A DNA stretch of 64,000 nt from Jiangella sp. DSM 45060 (GTDB lineage Bacteria > Actinomycetota > Actinomycetes > Jiangellales > Jiangellaceae), in contig NZ_LT629771.1 of NCBI RefSeq assembly GCF_900105175.1, positions 4,544,501-4,608,500 on the forward strand, in the 5' to 3' direction. The translations under genes were made by a program, and so were the position numbers. Position 1 is the stretch's first letter. Each line of letters opens with the position of its first letter. The notes below the pieces were generated by a model. It made no database searches, was not told the DNA's origin, and saw nothing but the letters and a program-made list of their open reading frames with translations. This document shows positions 49,605 to 58,169 of the stretch, piece by piece.

Positions 49605-50639
49605 TCACCTCTCGGTCTCCTCGTCCTCTTCCAGCTCCTCGTCCTCTTCCGGCTCCTCGTCCTCCTCCGGCTCCTCCTCGAGCTCCTCCTCGTCGCCGAG
49701 CTCCTCCTCGTCGCCGAGCTCCTCCTCGTCGCCGAGGTCCTCCTCGTCCTCCGCGTACTCGTCGTCGTAGGCCTCGTCCTCCTCGGCCTCGCGCTCGCGC
49801 GCCTCCTCGTCGGTCTCCTCGACCTCGCCCTCGTGGATCTCGCCGCGCCAGCCCTCGACCTGGTCGGGGTCGCGCAGGAGGTGCACCATGACGTGGCGGC
49901 GGAAGTGCTTGAGCTCCAGCCGGGCCCGGCGGCCAGGCGCCCGCCAGAGGTTGCCGGTGCGCTCGACCAGCCCCTGGGGGTAGTACTCGAGCACGACGAC
50001 CACCCTGGTCAGCCGCGGCGCCAGTTCGTGGAACGTCACGGCGCCGTCGACGTGGCCCTTCTCCCCCGCCGAGCGCCAGACGATCAACTCGTCCGGCACC
50101 TGCTCGAGGATGGTCGCCGACCACGTGCGGTGCGACCAGAACACCTGCGCCTTGAAATCCAGCTTCTCGTCGGACTTCTGCTCGACGCTCTCGACCTTCT
50201 TCATGAAGCCGGCGAAGTCCTGGAACTGCGTCCACTGGTCGTAGACGACGCGGACCGGGGCGCCGATGTCGATCTCCTCGACGATGTTCGTCGAGCGGGT
50301 CGCCTTGTCACCCTTGGTGCCCCCGTTCGAGCCGCCGCGGGAGAAGGCGCCCGCGACCTTGTCCTTGACGCCGCCGACGGCACCCTTGACCGCGCCGGTC
50401 AGCCCGTCCTTCGCGGCACCCGCGACAGCGGCGCCGCCGATCGGGCCGCCGCCGGCGATGTCGTCGAGTTTGTCGGTGGCCTTGCCGATACGCTCACCGG
50501 CGGACTTCATCGCCCACTCGCCGAGCGACGTGAGCCCGTTCTTCGCCTCGTCCTTGAGCCGGTCCAGCGGCAACTCGTCGAGCACGCCGCGCAGGCTCTG
50601 CTCCGGGCGGGCATCGGTCTCGGTGTCGGTGCGTGCCAT
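49605..50639 (-). CDS. Gas-vesicle-cluster SRPBCC protein with long acidic tail (GvpZ-like)
   Basis: A 344-residue protein. The N-terminal 110 residues are helical and Gly/Ala/Lys-rich ([22 protein letters not shown]). Residues about 115-255 form a SRPBCC/cyclase-type domain ([34 protein letters not shown]). The last 85 residues are almost only Glu and Asp, with GDEEEL repeated in tandem. ATG 50639 has GGGGAGG 8 nt upstream; the GTG at 50648 abuts that site. Such proteins accompany actinobacterial gas vesicle genes (the gvpY/gvpZ positions), with unknown roles. It precedes gvpA by 7 bp. Confidence 0.8.
   Translation of the reverse strand: MARTDTETDARPEQSLRGVLDELPLDRLKDEAKNGLTSLGEWAMKSAGERIGKATDKLDDIAGGGPIGGAAVAGAAKDGLTGAVKGAVGGVKDKVAGAFSRGGSNGGTKGDKATRSTNIVEEIDIGAPVRVVYDQWTQFQDFAGFMKKVESVEQKSDEKLDFKAQVFWSHRTWSATILEQVPDELIVWRSAGEKGHVDGAVTFHELAPRLTRVVVVLEYYPQGLVERTGNLWRAPGRRARLELKHFRRHVMVHLLRDPDQVEGWRGEIHEGEVEETDEEAREREAEEDEAYDDEYAEDEEDLGDEEELGDEEELGDEEELEEEPEEDEEPEEDEELEEDEETER
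49680..49751 (-). repeat. 18-bp tandem repeat encoding GDEEEL
   Basis: Three perfect 18-bp units (49680-49697, 49698-49715, 49716-49733; unit GAGCTCCTCCTCGTCGCC on the plus strand) and a fourth degenerate one (49734-49751). They code for Gly-Asp-Glu-Glu-Glu-Leu in the acidic tail. Perfect identity suggests recent slippage and likely length variation between strains. Confidence 0.85.
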
Positions 50640-50644
50640 GCGGG

Positions 50645-51238
50645 TCACCTCCCCGAGCCGGCGCGCGAACGGCCGGACGACGCGGTCTTCTTCGCCGCCC
50701 GCTTACGGGCCGGCTTCTCCTTGCGCGACGACTCCTTGCGCGACGACGCCGAGCGCTTGGCCGGCGCCTTCTTGGCGGCGCGCTTGCGCGGCCGCTTCTC
50801 CTCGGCGGGCTCTTCCTCGGCCGCTTCCTCTTCGGCGGGCTCTTCCTTGGCCGGCTCCTCCTCGACGTCCTCGACGTCCTCGGCCTCGTCGGAGTCGCGG
50901 CCGCCGCTGATCGGGGTCCGCTCGGTGACCGCGCCGGTCAGCCGATCGGATCGGTCTCGGATGGAGTCGCTGAGCTGGTCGATGCGCTGACCCACCACGC
51001 CGACGGCGGCGCCGCGGGCGGCGGTGTACAGCGTCGTGCGGACCTGGTCGGTGAGCTGCGCCAGCTCGGGGCGGCTCTCGACGAGCTCGCCGGCCTGGCG
51101 CAGCATGCCGCGTGGATCGGTGGCCAGTCGCTTGCCGGCCAGCATGCTGCCGACCGCGATCGCCAGCTTCAGCCGCTTCCTGCGGCCGAGAATGTAGCCA
51201 GTGGCCGCCGCTAAGGCGACCCGGGTAGCCGTGTTCAT
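50645..51238 (-). CDS. Gas-vesicle-cluster protein with histone-H1-like basic tail (GvpY-like)
   Basis: A 197-residue protein. The N-terminus has a glycine-containing hydrophobic helix (VALAAATGYILGRRKRLKLAIAVGSMLAG) that could insert in a membrane or vesicle surface. A middle region AAVGVVGQRIDQLSDSIRDRSDRLTG is helical. A Glu/Ala/Pro stretch (EEPAKEEPAEEEAAEEEPAEEK) then leads to a Lys/Arg/Ala tail (RPRKRAAKKAPAKRSASSRKESSRKEKPARKRAAKK) like bacterial histone H1 tails. ATG 51238 follows AAGGAGG. Genes of this type lie at the head of actinobacterial gvp clusters; function is untested. Confidence 0.75.
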   Translation of the reverse strand: MNTATRVALAAATGYILGRRKRLKLAIAVGSMLAGKRLATDPRGMLRQAGELVESRPELAQLTDQVRTTLYTAARGAAVGVVGQRIDQLSDSIRDRSDRLTGAVTERTPISGGRDSDEAEDVEDVEEEPAKEEPAEEEAAEEEPAEEKRPRKRAAKKAPAKRSASSRKESSRKEKPARKRAAKKTASSGRSRAGSGR

Positions 51239-51289
51239 CGCACCCTCCTTCGGGTGTGGGTTCGTGTCTTCGCCGGCGTTCGCCGCCAG

Positions 51290-51514
51290 TCAGGCGGCCA
51301 GCCGCAGCAGCCGCTGGAGCATCGGGATGCTCGGGTACAGGTCCTCCTCGACCCGCTCCATCAGCAGCTCCGCGTATTCGGCGATGTCGTCGTCCGTGAG
51401 CAGCGCCTCGATGTGGTCGAGCATCGTCGGCGAGGGGTACTGGTCCGCCCCGACCTTGCGCATCAGCGCAGCGAGAACCGCCTTCCGGACCGCTTCCTGA
51501 TTCCGCGTCGGCAT
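51290..51514 (-). CDS. Small helical protein heading the gas vesicle cluster
   Basis: A 74-residue protein that I do not recognise by name. It contains an internal duplication: ADQYPSPTMLDHIEALL and EDLYPSIPMLQRLLRL share (D/E)xYPSxxML and a following amphipathic helix. ATG 51514 has GGAGGG a short 4 nt upstream. It is the first gene of the gas vesicle transcription unit, 51 bp before the GvpY-like gene. The repeat architecture suggests a small adaptor binding two like partners; this is inference. Confidence 0.7.
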   Translation of the reverse strand: MPTRNQEAVRKAVLAALMRKVGADQYPSPTMLDHIEALLTDDDIAEYAELLMERVEEDLYPSIPMLQRLLRLAA

Positions 51515-51617
51515 ATGCCCTCCAGAGCCGATCGAATGTCTCGACGCTGGGCGATTACCACCCCACGACTGCGGCAAACGGGTCGATACGGACCTTCCGG
51601 GCGGACATCTCAGCGGC

Positions 51618-51643
51618 GCATGCGATGGGCGGCGACGGGGTAC
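51618..51643 (+). promoter_or_regulatory. SigB-type promoter of the DUF7218-like gene
   Basis: GCAT (51618-51621, within GCATGC), 16 bp, then GGGTAC (51638-51643), 46 nt ahead of the ATG at 51690. It is the third copy with the extended GCATGC box. Confidence 0.55.
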
Positions 51644-51689
51644 CCGGGCGGGCAACGCGCATCGACCGGATCGACCACGGGAGGTCGCC

Positions 51690-51914
51690 ATGCCCAGCAA
51701 GTCGGCGAACGTCAAGAACGAGAAGCAGTACGAAGCCCTGAAGGACAAGGGCATGTCGAAGGAGCGGGCGGCACGCATCGCCAACTCCCCCGGCGCGTCG
51801 AAGCGCGGCGGGAAACAGAGCGGCTCCGGCGGCGACAGCTCGCAGGGCGGCACCACCGCGCAGAAGAAGAAGGCGGGCCGCAAGGGCGGGAAGGCGGCCG
51901 CCCGCAAGAGCTAG
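51690..51914 (+). CDS. Small basic DUF7218-like protein
   Basis: A 74-residue protein: VKNEKQYEALKDKGMSKERAARIANSP, then a Gly/Ser linker and a Lys/Arg/Ala tail. The KxYEALxxKGMSKxxAAxIANSP block is common in small actinobacterial and rhizobial stress proteins (DUF7218-like). It may bind nucleic acid through the helix and basic tail. ATG 51690 follows GGGAGG. Divergent from the gas vesicle cluster and led by a SigB-type promoter. Confidence 0.8.
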   Translation: MPSKSANVKNEKQYEALKDKGMSKERAARIANSPGASKRGGKQSGSGGDSSQGGTTAQKKKAGRKGGKAAARKS

Positions 51915-52313
51915 CCACGCGAGCCCACCCGGTTGCCCTGGACCACGTCCGGGTCACCGGCCCGCCGCCGGGCGGCACGACCCGCGGGTAGCCCAGGCGG
52001 TCGCGCCTATCGGCCACCTCGGACGTGCGCCGACAACTTGTCCGCGGCACGCGCGAAATGGCGCTCGTCCGGCCGGAGCGGCGTACGGCGAGCGGGCGAC
52101 GAGGGCGCCGGCCGGCACGATGTATGACCTCACGGACTCCTGGACGACCGTCAGATCGTCGACAGGAAGGACTTCTGCTCGGGGGCTCATGGCACGCCAC
52201 TTTCCTCTCGACACCTACTCCTTGAGTGTCTTCCCCGAGCTCAGCGCATGTCCGAGCGCGATAGGCGGCCTCTATCGTGCGCCGGCCGTGCCCCTCCGCT
52301 CGGCGGCGAGTGG
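51915..52313. other. 399-bp region without a confident gene
   Basis: Nothing convincing is encoded here. A minus-strand frame from ATG 52190 (MSPRAEVLPVDDLTVVQESVRSYIVPAG) has protein-like start but degrades into low-complexity sequence and lacks a well-placed ribosome site. No strong hairpin is visible after the DUF7218-like gene. Confidence 0.35.
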
Positions 52314-54959
52314 TCAGAGCAGTCCGCGAGAGCGTGCCACCCGGATGGCGGCGAACCGCCCCGTGACCCCGAGCTTGCGGTACACGGCGCTGAGATGTGT
52401 CTTGGTCGTGTTGATGCTGACTCCGCGCGCTTCCGCGATCTCCCGCACGGAGAGCGGAGAGGGCAGATCCCGCAGCAACTCGAGTTCGCGGGGACTGAGC
52501 GTCCGGCTGGGCGACGAGGCGTCGACGGCTCGGCAGGTCCTCTGTGGCAGCTGGTCGCGCAGGTCGGCGGCGAACGAGTCCGCATGTCCGAAACGCCCCT
52601 GGTGCTCGACCAGGAGCGGCCCGACATCGCCCCAGGCTTCGATGAACGGCCGGCGGAAGTTCCGTGGCGCTGCCCAGTCGAGAGCCCGTCGCAGGGCTTC
52701 GAACGACAGCGCGTCGTTGCCTTGTGCGGCGTCGATGACGGCCGTCAGCACGTTGGCCACGACCACCGTTGTCGCCACGTGCACGGCGACCTCGCCGCGG
52801 ACGACCGGTGCGAGAGCATGGTGCGCCTCACTGATGCGGCCCCGCGCGTATGACAACTGTGCCCGCATCGTGAGCGACTCCGCGCTGTCGGGGAGGTGCC
52901 GGGTCGCCCTCTCGACGGCGTCGACCGCCCACGCGGGCTCGCCCACCGCCAGGGCGAGCCGGATCTCCTGGGGTGTCGCATAGCCCATCAGTGCCGGCGA
53001 CACCTCGTCGATGTGCCGTCCCTGCCAGATGGCCCGGAAGTCCGCCACCGCGCGGTGGCGTGCGGGACCGGTCGTGGCCTCGAAGGTGGCGAGGGCGTAC
53101 ATGCTGCGCACGCCGACCTCGACCTCGACGTTGCCCCGGCCGTCGAGGCAGTGCATGGCCTTGTCCGCGTAGTCGGCCTGAGCGCGGTCGTCGCCGGTCT
53201 GGAACGCCGTCCATGCGGCGAGTAGGTAGGCGTAGGCGAGCCGGGGCGAGTCCGCCCAGCCGCGCGACGTCGCGAACTCGATCGCCTGCCGCGTCCAGGA
53301 CATCGTCGCCGGGAAGTCGCATGCGGCCCCGTTGATGCCGGACAACTGCGACAGCGCGGAGAGAACGAAGGGGTCGTACCGCCCGGCTCGTGCCAGCGCC
53401 AGCGCCTTTTCGAGATCGGCGATCGCACCGGCGTAGTCGCCGCCGCGCATCCGAGCGGGAGCACGGTGGACCAACATGATCAGGTCGACGTCGGCGTCGC
53501 CGGTGCGCTCCCGGTCGGTGAGTCCCGTCTCGCGCAGCGCGCCGGCGACATCGCCGCCCAGCAGCGCGCGTTGCACGACGGCTGAACCCTGCATGGCCGC
53601 CAGCAGGGGATCGCTGGGTGTCGTCTGCTTGTCCAGCACAGTGAACCATCGGTCGACGGCCGGAAGCTCTGCCAGGTCGAGCGCGGCGAGAACGGCGACG
53701 GTGGCGACGGCGGTGTCGTTGCGAACGGCCGGCGCGGCTCGCGCGAGCGCGTCACGCACGACTGGCGCGTGGCCGGACAGGATGAGCCGGAGCCCATGCG
53801 CACGGACCAGGTCGGTCAGGTAGCGGTCGTCGCCGGCCCGCACCGCGTGTTCGAGGGCGACCAGCGGCTGGTCCTGTGCGACGAACCACCGGGCGGTCGC
53901 GGCGTGCTGCGCGCGTGGAGCGTCGACGTCCTCTCGGGCCAGTGTCGCCATCAGGTAGCCGCGCATGAGGCTGTGGTAGCGATACCAGGACGTGTCGCCG
54001 GATTGAACGACCAGTGCGTTCGCCCTGCAGAGCTGGTCGAGCAGTCTGCCGGCATCGACCCGTCCGGACAGCTCGGCGGCCAGTTCGACGGACAGCTGCT
54101 CCGGAGCGCACGTCCTGAGCAGGAAGTCGTACTGATCCGCCGGCAGGTGCTGCACGATCTCCGCGAACAGGTAGTCGCCGACAGCGCCCTGGTTCCCTTC
54201 GAAGTCCGAGATGAAGGCGCCCGTGTCCGGCGCCGCGGCCAGCGAGACCGCCGCGAGCCGCAGACCTGCGGCCCAGCCCTCCGTACGCGCGACCAGACGG
54301 GTGATGTCCGCCTCGCCCAGCGGCCTGCCGAGCCCGGCGAACATCGCCGCCGCCTCGGGCTCGGTGAAGGCGAGGTCGGCCGAACCGACCTCATGGAGCG
54401 CCCCGTCGAGTCGCAGGCGATGCACGCTCAGGCCCGGTACGGATCGGCAGACCAGGACCATGCCGACATCGGGCGGGAGTTCGGCCAGGAACAGGTCCAG
54501 GCCTGCGGTGACGTCGGCATTCCGGATGCGCTGGAGATCGTCGAGCACAAGCCATCGCACCGGACGCACAGCGTGGAGCGCGTCGCTCAGCGCGGAGATG
54601 AACTGCGGCTCGACGCCTTGGCGCGGTGGGCTCAGGCCGTCCAGCCGACGCCGCGCCGCTCCGGACGAGGCCTCGATCAGGGCGTCGATCACCGCGGACC
54701 ACAGCTCGTACGGGCGATCGTCACCGTCCTCGATGGACAGCCACGCCACGGGTTGGCCGCCTTCCTGGGCAGAGCGTGCCCAGTCGGCGACGAGCATGGT
54801 CTTGCCGGAACCGGCCGGGGCACACACCAACGACACCGGATGCGCGCCGAGACCGGTCTCGATCAAGCGTGACCGCTGGACCAGACCCTCGGGAACGCGC
54901 GGCACACGCAGGCGGGTGGGCGTCACGAAGGCTCGCGCACCCGCCTGCTCGTACGCCAT
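52314..54959 (-). CDS. Large LuxR family ATPase regulator (LAL/MalT-type), copy 1
   Basis: An 881-residue STAND-type regulator. An N-terminal AAA-like NTPase has Walker A APAGSGKTMLV near residue 50 and Walker B WLVLDDLQ. A central winged-helix and long TPR-like helical region serves as sensor. A C-terminal GerE HTH (LSPRELELLRDLPSPLSVREIAEARGVSINTTKTHLSAVYRKLGV) binds DNA. ATG 54959 is chosen; the frame is open further upstream, but that part is Arg/Pro-rich and unlike the family. It lies downstream of a second LAL gene on the same strand, which suggests duplication. Confidence 0.9.
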   Translation of the reverse strand: MAYEQAGARAFVTPTRLRVPRVPEGLVQRSRLIETGLGAHPVSLVCAPAGSGKTMLVADWARSAQEGGQPVAWLSIEDGDDRPYELWSAVIDALIEASSGAARRRLDGLSPPRQGVEPQFISALSDALHAVRPVRWLVLDDLQRIRNADVTAGLDLFLAELPPDVGMVLVCRSVPGLSVHRLRLDGALHEVGSADLAFTEPEAAAMFAGLGRPLGEADITRLVARTEGWAAGLRLAAVSLAAAPDTGAFISDFEGNQGAVGDYLFAEIVQHLPADQYDFLLRTCAPEQLSVELAAELSGRVDAGRLLDQLCRANALVVQSGDTSWYRYHSLMRGYLMATLAREDVDAPRAQHAATARWFVAQDQPLVALEHAVRAGDDRYLTDLVRAHGLRLILSGHAPVVRDALARAAPAVRNDTAVATVAVLAALDLAELPAVDRWFTVLDKQTTPSDPLLAAMQGSAVVQRALLGGDVAGALRETGLTDRERTGDADVDLIMLVHRAPARMRGGDYAGAIADLEKALALARAGRYDPFVLSALSQLSGINGAACDFPATMSWTRQAIEFATSRGWADSPRLAYAYLLAAWTAFQTGDDRAQADYADKAMHCLDGRGNVEVEVGVRSMYALATFEATTGPARHRAVADFRAIWQGRHIDEVSPALMGYATPQEIRLALAVGEPAWAVDAVERATRHLPDSAESLTMRAQLSYARGRISEAHHALAPVVRGEVAVHVATTVVVANVLTAVIDAAQGNDALSFEALRRALDWAAPRNFRRPFIEAWGDVGPLLVEHQGRFGHADSFAADLRDQLPQRTCRAVDASSPSRTLSPRELELLRDLPSPLSVREIAEARGVSINTTKTHLSAVYRKLGVTGRFAAIRVARSRGLL

Positions 54960-55149
54960 GCGATCCCGCCCCTCCCGGTCGGTTCGCGTCGGGGCAGCGG
55001 AGCCGTGCGACCCAGGACGAACCTCATGACCTGCGGACATCCCGAGCCTAGCGTGATCGCTCAGCCGATGTGGCGAAGTACGGGCCCTGGTGATCGCCGC
55101 GGCCGGCCACCGCACGAAGGAACGCCGCGGGCCACGGCGCGGGCGCCGG

Positions 55150-57729
55150 TCACACCAGGCCGATCTCCCGGGCCAGGTAGACGGCTTCGCGTCGCGAGCC
55201 GACGCCGAGTTTCCGGTACACGGATTTCAAGTGCGACTTCACCGTGTTGATGCTCACGACGTGGGCGTCGGCGATCTCGCGCAGCGACAACATCGACGGG
55301 AGGTCGCGCAACATCTCGAGCTCCTTGTCGGTCAGCACGAAGCCCGTCCCGCCCTTGTCCTGCTGCTGGGCGTCGGCGCAGGCCAGGACGTCGGATGCGA
55401 ACGACTCGTAGTGGCCGAAGCGCCCGCGGTTGCGGACGAGGAGTTGACGAATCGAGGGCGCGGCGTCGAGCACGCCGCGCATGAGGTGGCTCGACTCCGC
55501 CTGCCGCAGCAGGTTGAGCAGTGCGTCGAGTGTGCGGGCCGGTTCGCCGGCGGCATCGGCCAGATGCGCCGTGAGCGCCCAGGCGACCGCACTCGTCCAT
55601 GGCGCCAGGCATTCGTCGGCGACGACCAGATCGAGTTCCTGCCGGGCTACGCCCTCGTGTCCCTGGTAGACGCGCTTCATCGCCTTGAACACCTGCACGT
55701 CCGGTGTGTCCGGGATGACCTCCTCGGCCCGGCGGATGATCGCGCCGGCCAGATCCAGCTCATGCGAACGGAGGCTGACCATCAGCTGGAAGCAGGCATC
55801 GGCGGCGACACCTGGCGACGGAAGCAGCGGCCACAGCTCGCTGGACGCCTGAAGGTGTCCGACGACGGTGAGATCCAGCCCCGCGCCGGGCGTCGTGGCG
55901 GTCAGGTCGTGGAGGCAGCGAGCGGCAGCGGCGCTGAGCGGATCGGTGTCCGCGTCGGCGACGTCGAGCGCCGACCGTGCGCACTCCGCGGCGACGGAAT
56001 CGTGGCCGCTCTGCCATTCGGCGAACGCCAGCTGGGCGTGGAACTGCGCCAGGCGGGGATGCCGTCCCCAGCCACGCCGGTGGGCCAGCTCGATCGCCTC
56101 GGTTGCTCGTGCGCGGGCGGTAGCGAGATCGGACCTGAACGCGCTGACGGCGCACTGCGCACCGAGTGTCTGGAGCATCAGGAAGTCCAGCCCTCTGTTC
56201 CGGCTGATCTGTGCGATCGCGCAGGCCGCGTCGTCGGCCGAGGCCAGGTCACCGGTCATCGCCAGTGCCATGCTGGCCAGCGACCGCCCGAGGAGCGCGA
56301 CGTCCGGGTCCTCACCTGCCACCAGGTCCAGCGCCGCGAGCGCCTCGTCCACCTCGTCGCGGCTGATCGCGCGGTTCCTGGCCGCCGCCAGCGCGATGAT
56401 CGCGCGGAGCGCGAGGCGCCGTGCCGCGTCGTCGCCGGAAGCGTCCAGCAGGGCGAGGTCGAGTTCAGCGGCCGACAGTTGCTGATCGATCGCGGCGATC
56501 AGCGCCGCCACGCCCGTCACCGAAGGACGGGCCTGCAGCCAGGCCGGTAGCGAGCGCACGATGTCGCTCATCGCCTGGGGGCCGTCGGACATGACGATGC
56601 GCGAGCACGACCGCGTGATGGCCGACTCGACGCGTGGCCAGTCCGTCGCCGCTGCGGCGTGCTGGACGGCGTTGCGAACGTCGCCGGCCCGTTCGAACCA
56701 GTCGATCGCGACGGTGAGCCGGCGCCGGTGCCGGGACTCGTCGCGCCGGCGCGACTCGGCCCGGAGATAGCTGCGCAGGAGTGGATGGAGTTCATACCAG
56801 TCCGGTTCGTCGCGAACGGTGCCGACCAGTGCGTTGTTCTCGACCAGCTGCTCCAGCAGCAGACCGGCGTCCGGCCGTCCGGTCAGCAGGCGGGCGAGGT
56901 CGAGGTTGACGCGCGCGGCGACCGACACGTCGAGCAGGACGTCGATGCTGTCGGAGGGCAGCCTGGACAACACCTCCGCGACGAGGTAGTCGCTCACGGT
57001 TCGGTCCGTACCGGCGAAGTTCCGGACGAACGCGGGTCGATCATCGTGATGGGCCATGGCCAGCGCGGCCAGGCGCAGGCCCGCCGCCCATCCGCCGGTT
57101 CGTCGCAGCAGCGCGTCGAGGTCGTCGTCGGACAGCGTGACGTTCTCGACCGCCAGCAGTGCCTCAGCCTCGTCCCGATCGAAGACCAGGTCGGCGAGCC
57201 GGTACTCCTTCGCCGCGCCCTCCAGCAATCGCGTCGACAGCAGCCCGTGCGGCGTGTAGCGGGCGCCTACGGCGACGCGCAGCGACGGCTGGGCCGCGGC
57301 GAGCAGACGCTCGAGCTGCTCGCGGGTCTGCGCCTGCGACAACTCCTGGGCGTCGTCGACCAGCACCCAGATCGACTCCGGCCAGGGGCGCGGCGAAGCC
57401 AGCCGCTCGGGCACGGTGTCGTTCGCCGGCAGATGCACCACGTCGCTCAGGACCGTCGCGATCGCGCGGCTGCTCGCCGGCGGCGCGCCTGCCCGGATCG
57501 CGGCCAGCAGACCGGGCCAGAGGTCGCCCGTCGTGCCTGCGGGCAAGGCGAGCACGACGTCGCCCGAGGTGCGCCGCCGGCTGAGCCATTGCTCGAGCGT
57601 CGTGGTCTTACCGGCGCCGGGCGGCGCCGACAGGGCGATGATGTTCGCTCCCCCATCGACGTCGGCCGCGATGCGATCGAGCAGACGGCGTCGTTCCACT
57701 CGAGCGGTTGTCGTGTCTGCGGATGTCAC
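55150..57729 (-). CDS. Large LuxR family ATPase regulator (LAL/MalT-type), copy 2
   Basis: An 859-residue LAL regulator beginning at GTG 57729 after GGGAGGTGA. Walker A is APPGAGKTTTL (about residues 35-45), Walker B is WVLVDDAQEL, followed by the MalT-like LSRLPSDSIDVLLDVSVAARVN segment and TPR-like helices. The C-terminal HTH is LTDKELEMLRDLPSMLSLREIADAHVVSINTVKSHLKSVYRKLGVGSRREA. It is clearly homologous to the neighbour at 52314, 190 bp downstream. The activating ligand is unknown. Confidence 0.92.
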   Translation of the reverse strand: MTSADTTTARVERRRLLDRIAADVDGGANIIALSAPPGAGKTTTLEQWLSRRRTSGDVVLALPAGTTGDLWPGLLAAIRAGAPPASSRAIATVLSDVVHLPANDTVPERLASPRPWPESIWVLVDDAQELSQAQTREQLERLLAAAQPSLRVAVGARYTPHGLLSTRLLEGAAKEYRLADLVFDRDEAEALLAVENVTLSDDDLDALLRRTGGWAAGLRLAALAMAHHDDRPAFVRNFAGTDRTVSDYLVAEVLSRLPSDSIDVLLDVSVAARVNLDLARLLTGRPDAGLLLEQLVENNALVGTVRDEPDWYELHPLLRSYLRAESRRRDESRHRRRLTVAIDWFERAGDVRNAVQHAAAATDWPRVESAITRSCSRIVMSDGPQAMSDIVRSLPAWLQARPSVTGVAALIAAIDQQLSAAELDLALLDASGDDAARRLALRAIIALAAARNRAISRDEVDEALAALDLVAGEDPDVALLGRSLASMALAMTGDLASADDAACAIAQISRNRGLDFLMLQTLGAQCAVSAFRSDLATARARATEAIELAHRRGWGRHPRLAQFHAQLAFAEWQSGHDSVAAECARSALDVADADTDPLSAAAARCLHDLTATTPGAGLDLTVVGHLQASSELWPLLPSPGVAADACFQLMVSLRSHELDLAGAIIRRAEEVIPDTPDVQVFKAMKRVYQGHEGVARQELDLVVADECLAPWTSAVAWALTAHLADAAGEPARTLDALLNLLRQAESSHLMRGVLDAAPSIRQLLVRNRGRFGHYESFASDVLACADAQQQDKGGTGFVLTDKELEMLRDLPSMLSLREIADAHVVSINTVKSHLKSVYRKLGVGSRREAVYLAREIGLV

Positions 57730-57917
57730 GCTCGGTCACCTCCCACCAGGAATGACCTGTGCTCTGCCCGCATACAACCGTCCAGCGTGGGGCCGCCACC
57801 AGGAACTCGACCGATTCCGGCGCATTTCCAGAGCTCTTTCACCCGCCAGGGGTGAGGGAGAGCCACCGAACCTGGAGCACGGTGACGACACCGGCACTCG
57901 CTGCGGGGAGGTGGGCC

Positions 57918-58118
57918 GTGCGGTACGAGTTCCTGGTGGCCGGCACCGTCTCGGAGACCGTCGAGGCCGCGTTCCCCGAGCTGACCGTGGTCAGGGCCCG
58001 GGCCGGCGGCACCTCGCTGTACGGCCCGGTCGAGGACGACGCACGCGTCCGCGAGCTCCTGACGCGGTTCGAGGACCTCGGCATCACGGTCGTCGAGATG
58101 CGCCAGCTGCCCGACTGA
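57918..58118 (+). CDS. Small conserved hypothetical protein
   Basis: A 66-residue alpha/beta protein (RYEFLVAGTVSETVEAAFPELTV, GGTSLYGPVEDDARVRELLTRFEDLGITVVEMRQLPD). It reads like an ACT-type or RNA-recognition-like single domain and resembles small proteins common near LuxR and redox genes in actinobacteria; no function is known. GTG 57918 has GGGGAGG at 57905-57911. It is divergent from the LAL regulator at 55150 and may be its target. Confidence 0.72.
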   Translation: MRYEFLVAGTVSETVEAAFPELTVVRARAGGTSLYGPVEDDARVRELLTRFEDLGITVVEMRQLPD

Positions 58119-58169
58119 TCGTGAGCCACGTCTGAGGTGCCGGGGTCGATCGCCAGAACCTCACGCCCG

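Noticed and set aside
49620-49760. The repeated CTCCTC/GTCGCC stretch as a CRISPR or regulatory repeat
   Set aside because: Units are contiguous, without spacers, in frame, and encode the acidic tail of a real protein.
51550-51600. GTTT...GGGTGG upstream of the gas vesicle cluster as a SigB-like promoter
   Set aside because: The spacing is only 12 bp and the -10 box lacks the TA of GGGTAC/T.
51640-51645. GGGTAC on the minus strand as the promoter of the gas vesicle cluster
   Set aside because: It arises from the near-palindrome GGGTACCC of the divergent promoter and has no GNNT at 14-17 bp on that strand. The cluster promoter remains unidentified.
51954-52190. A small minus-strand gene starting MSPRAEVLPVDD
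   Set aside because: It has no well-placed ribosome site, loses protein-like character after about 30 residues and resembles nothing that I recognise.
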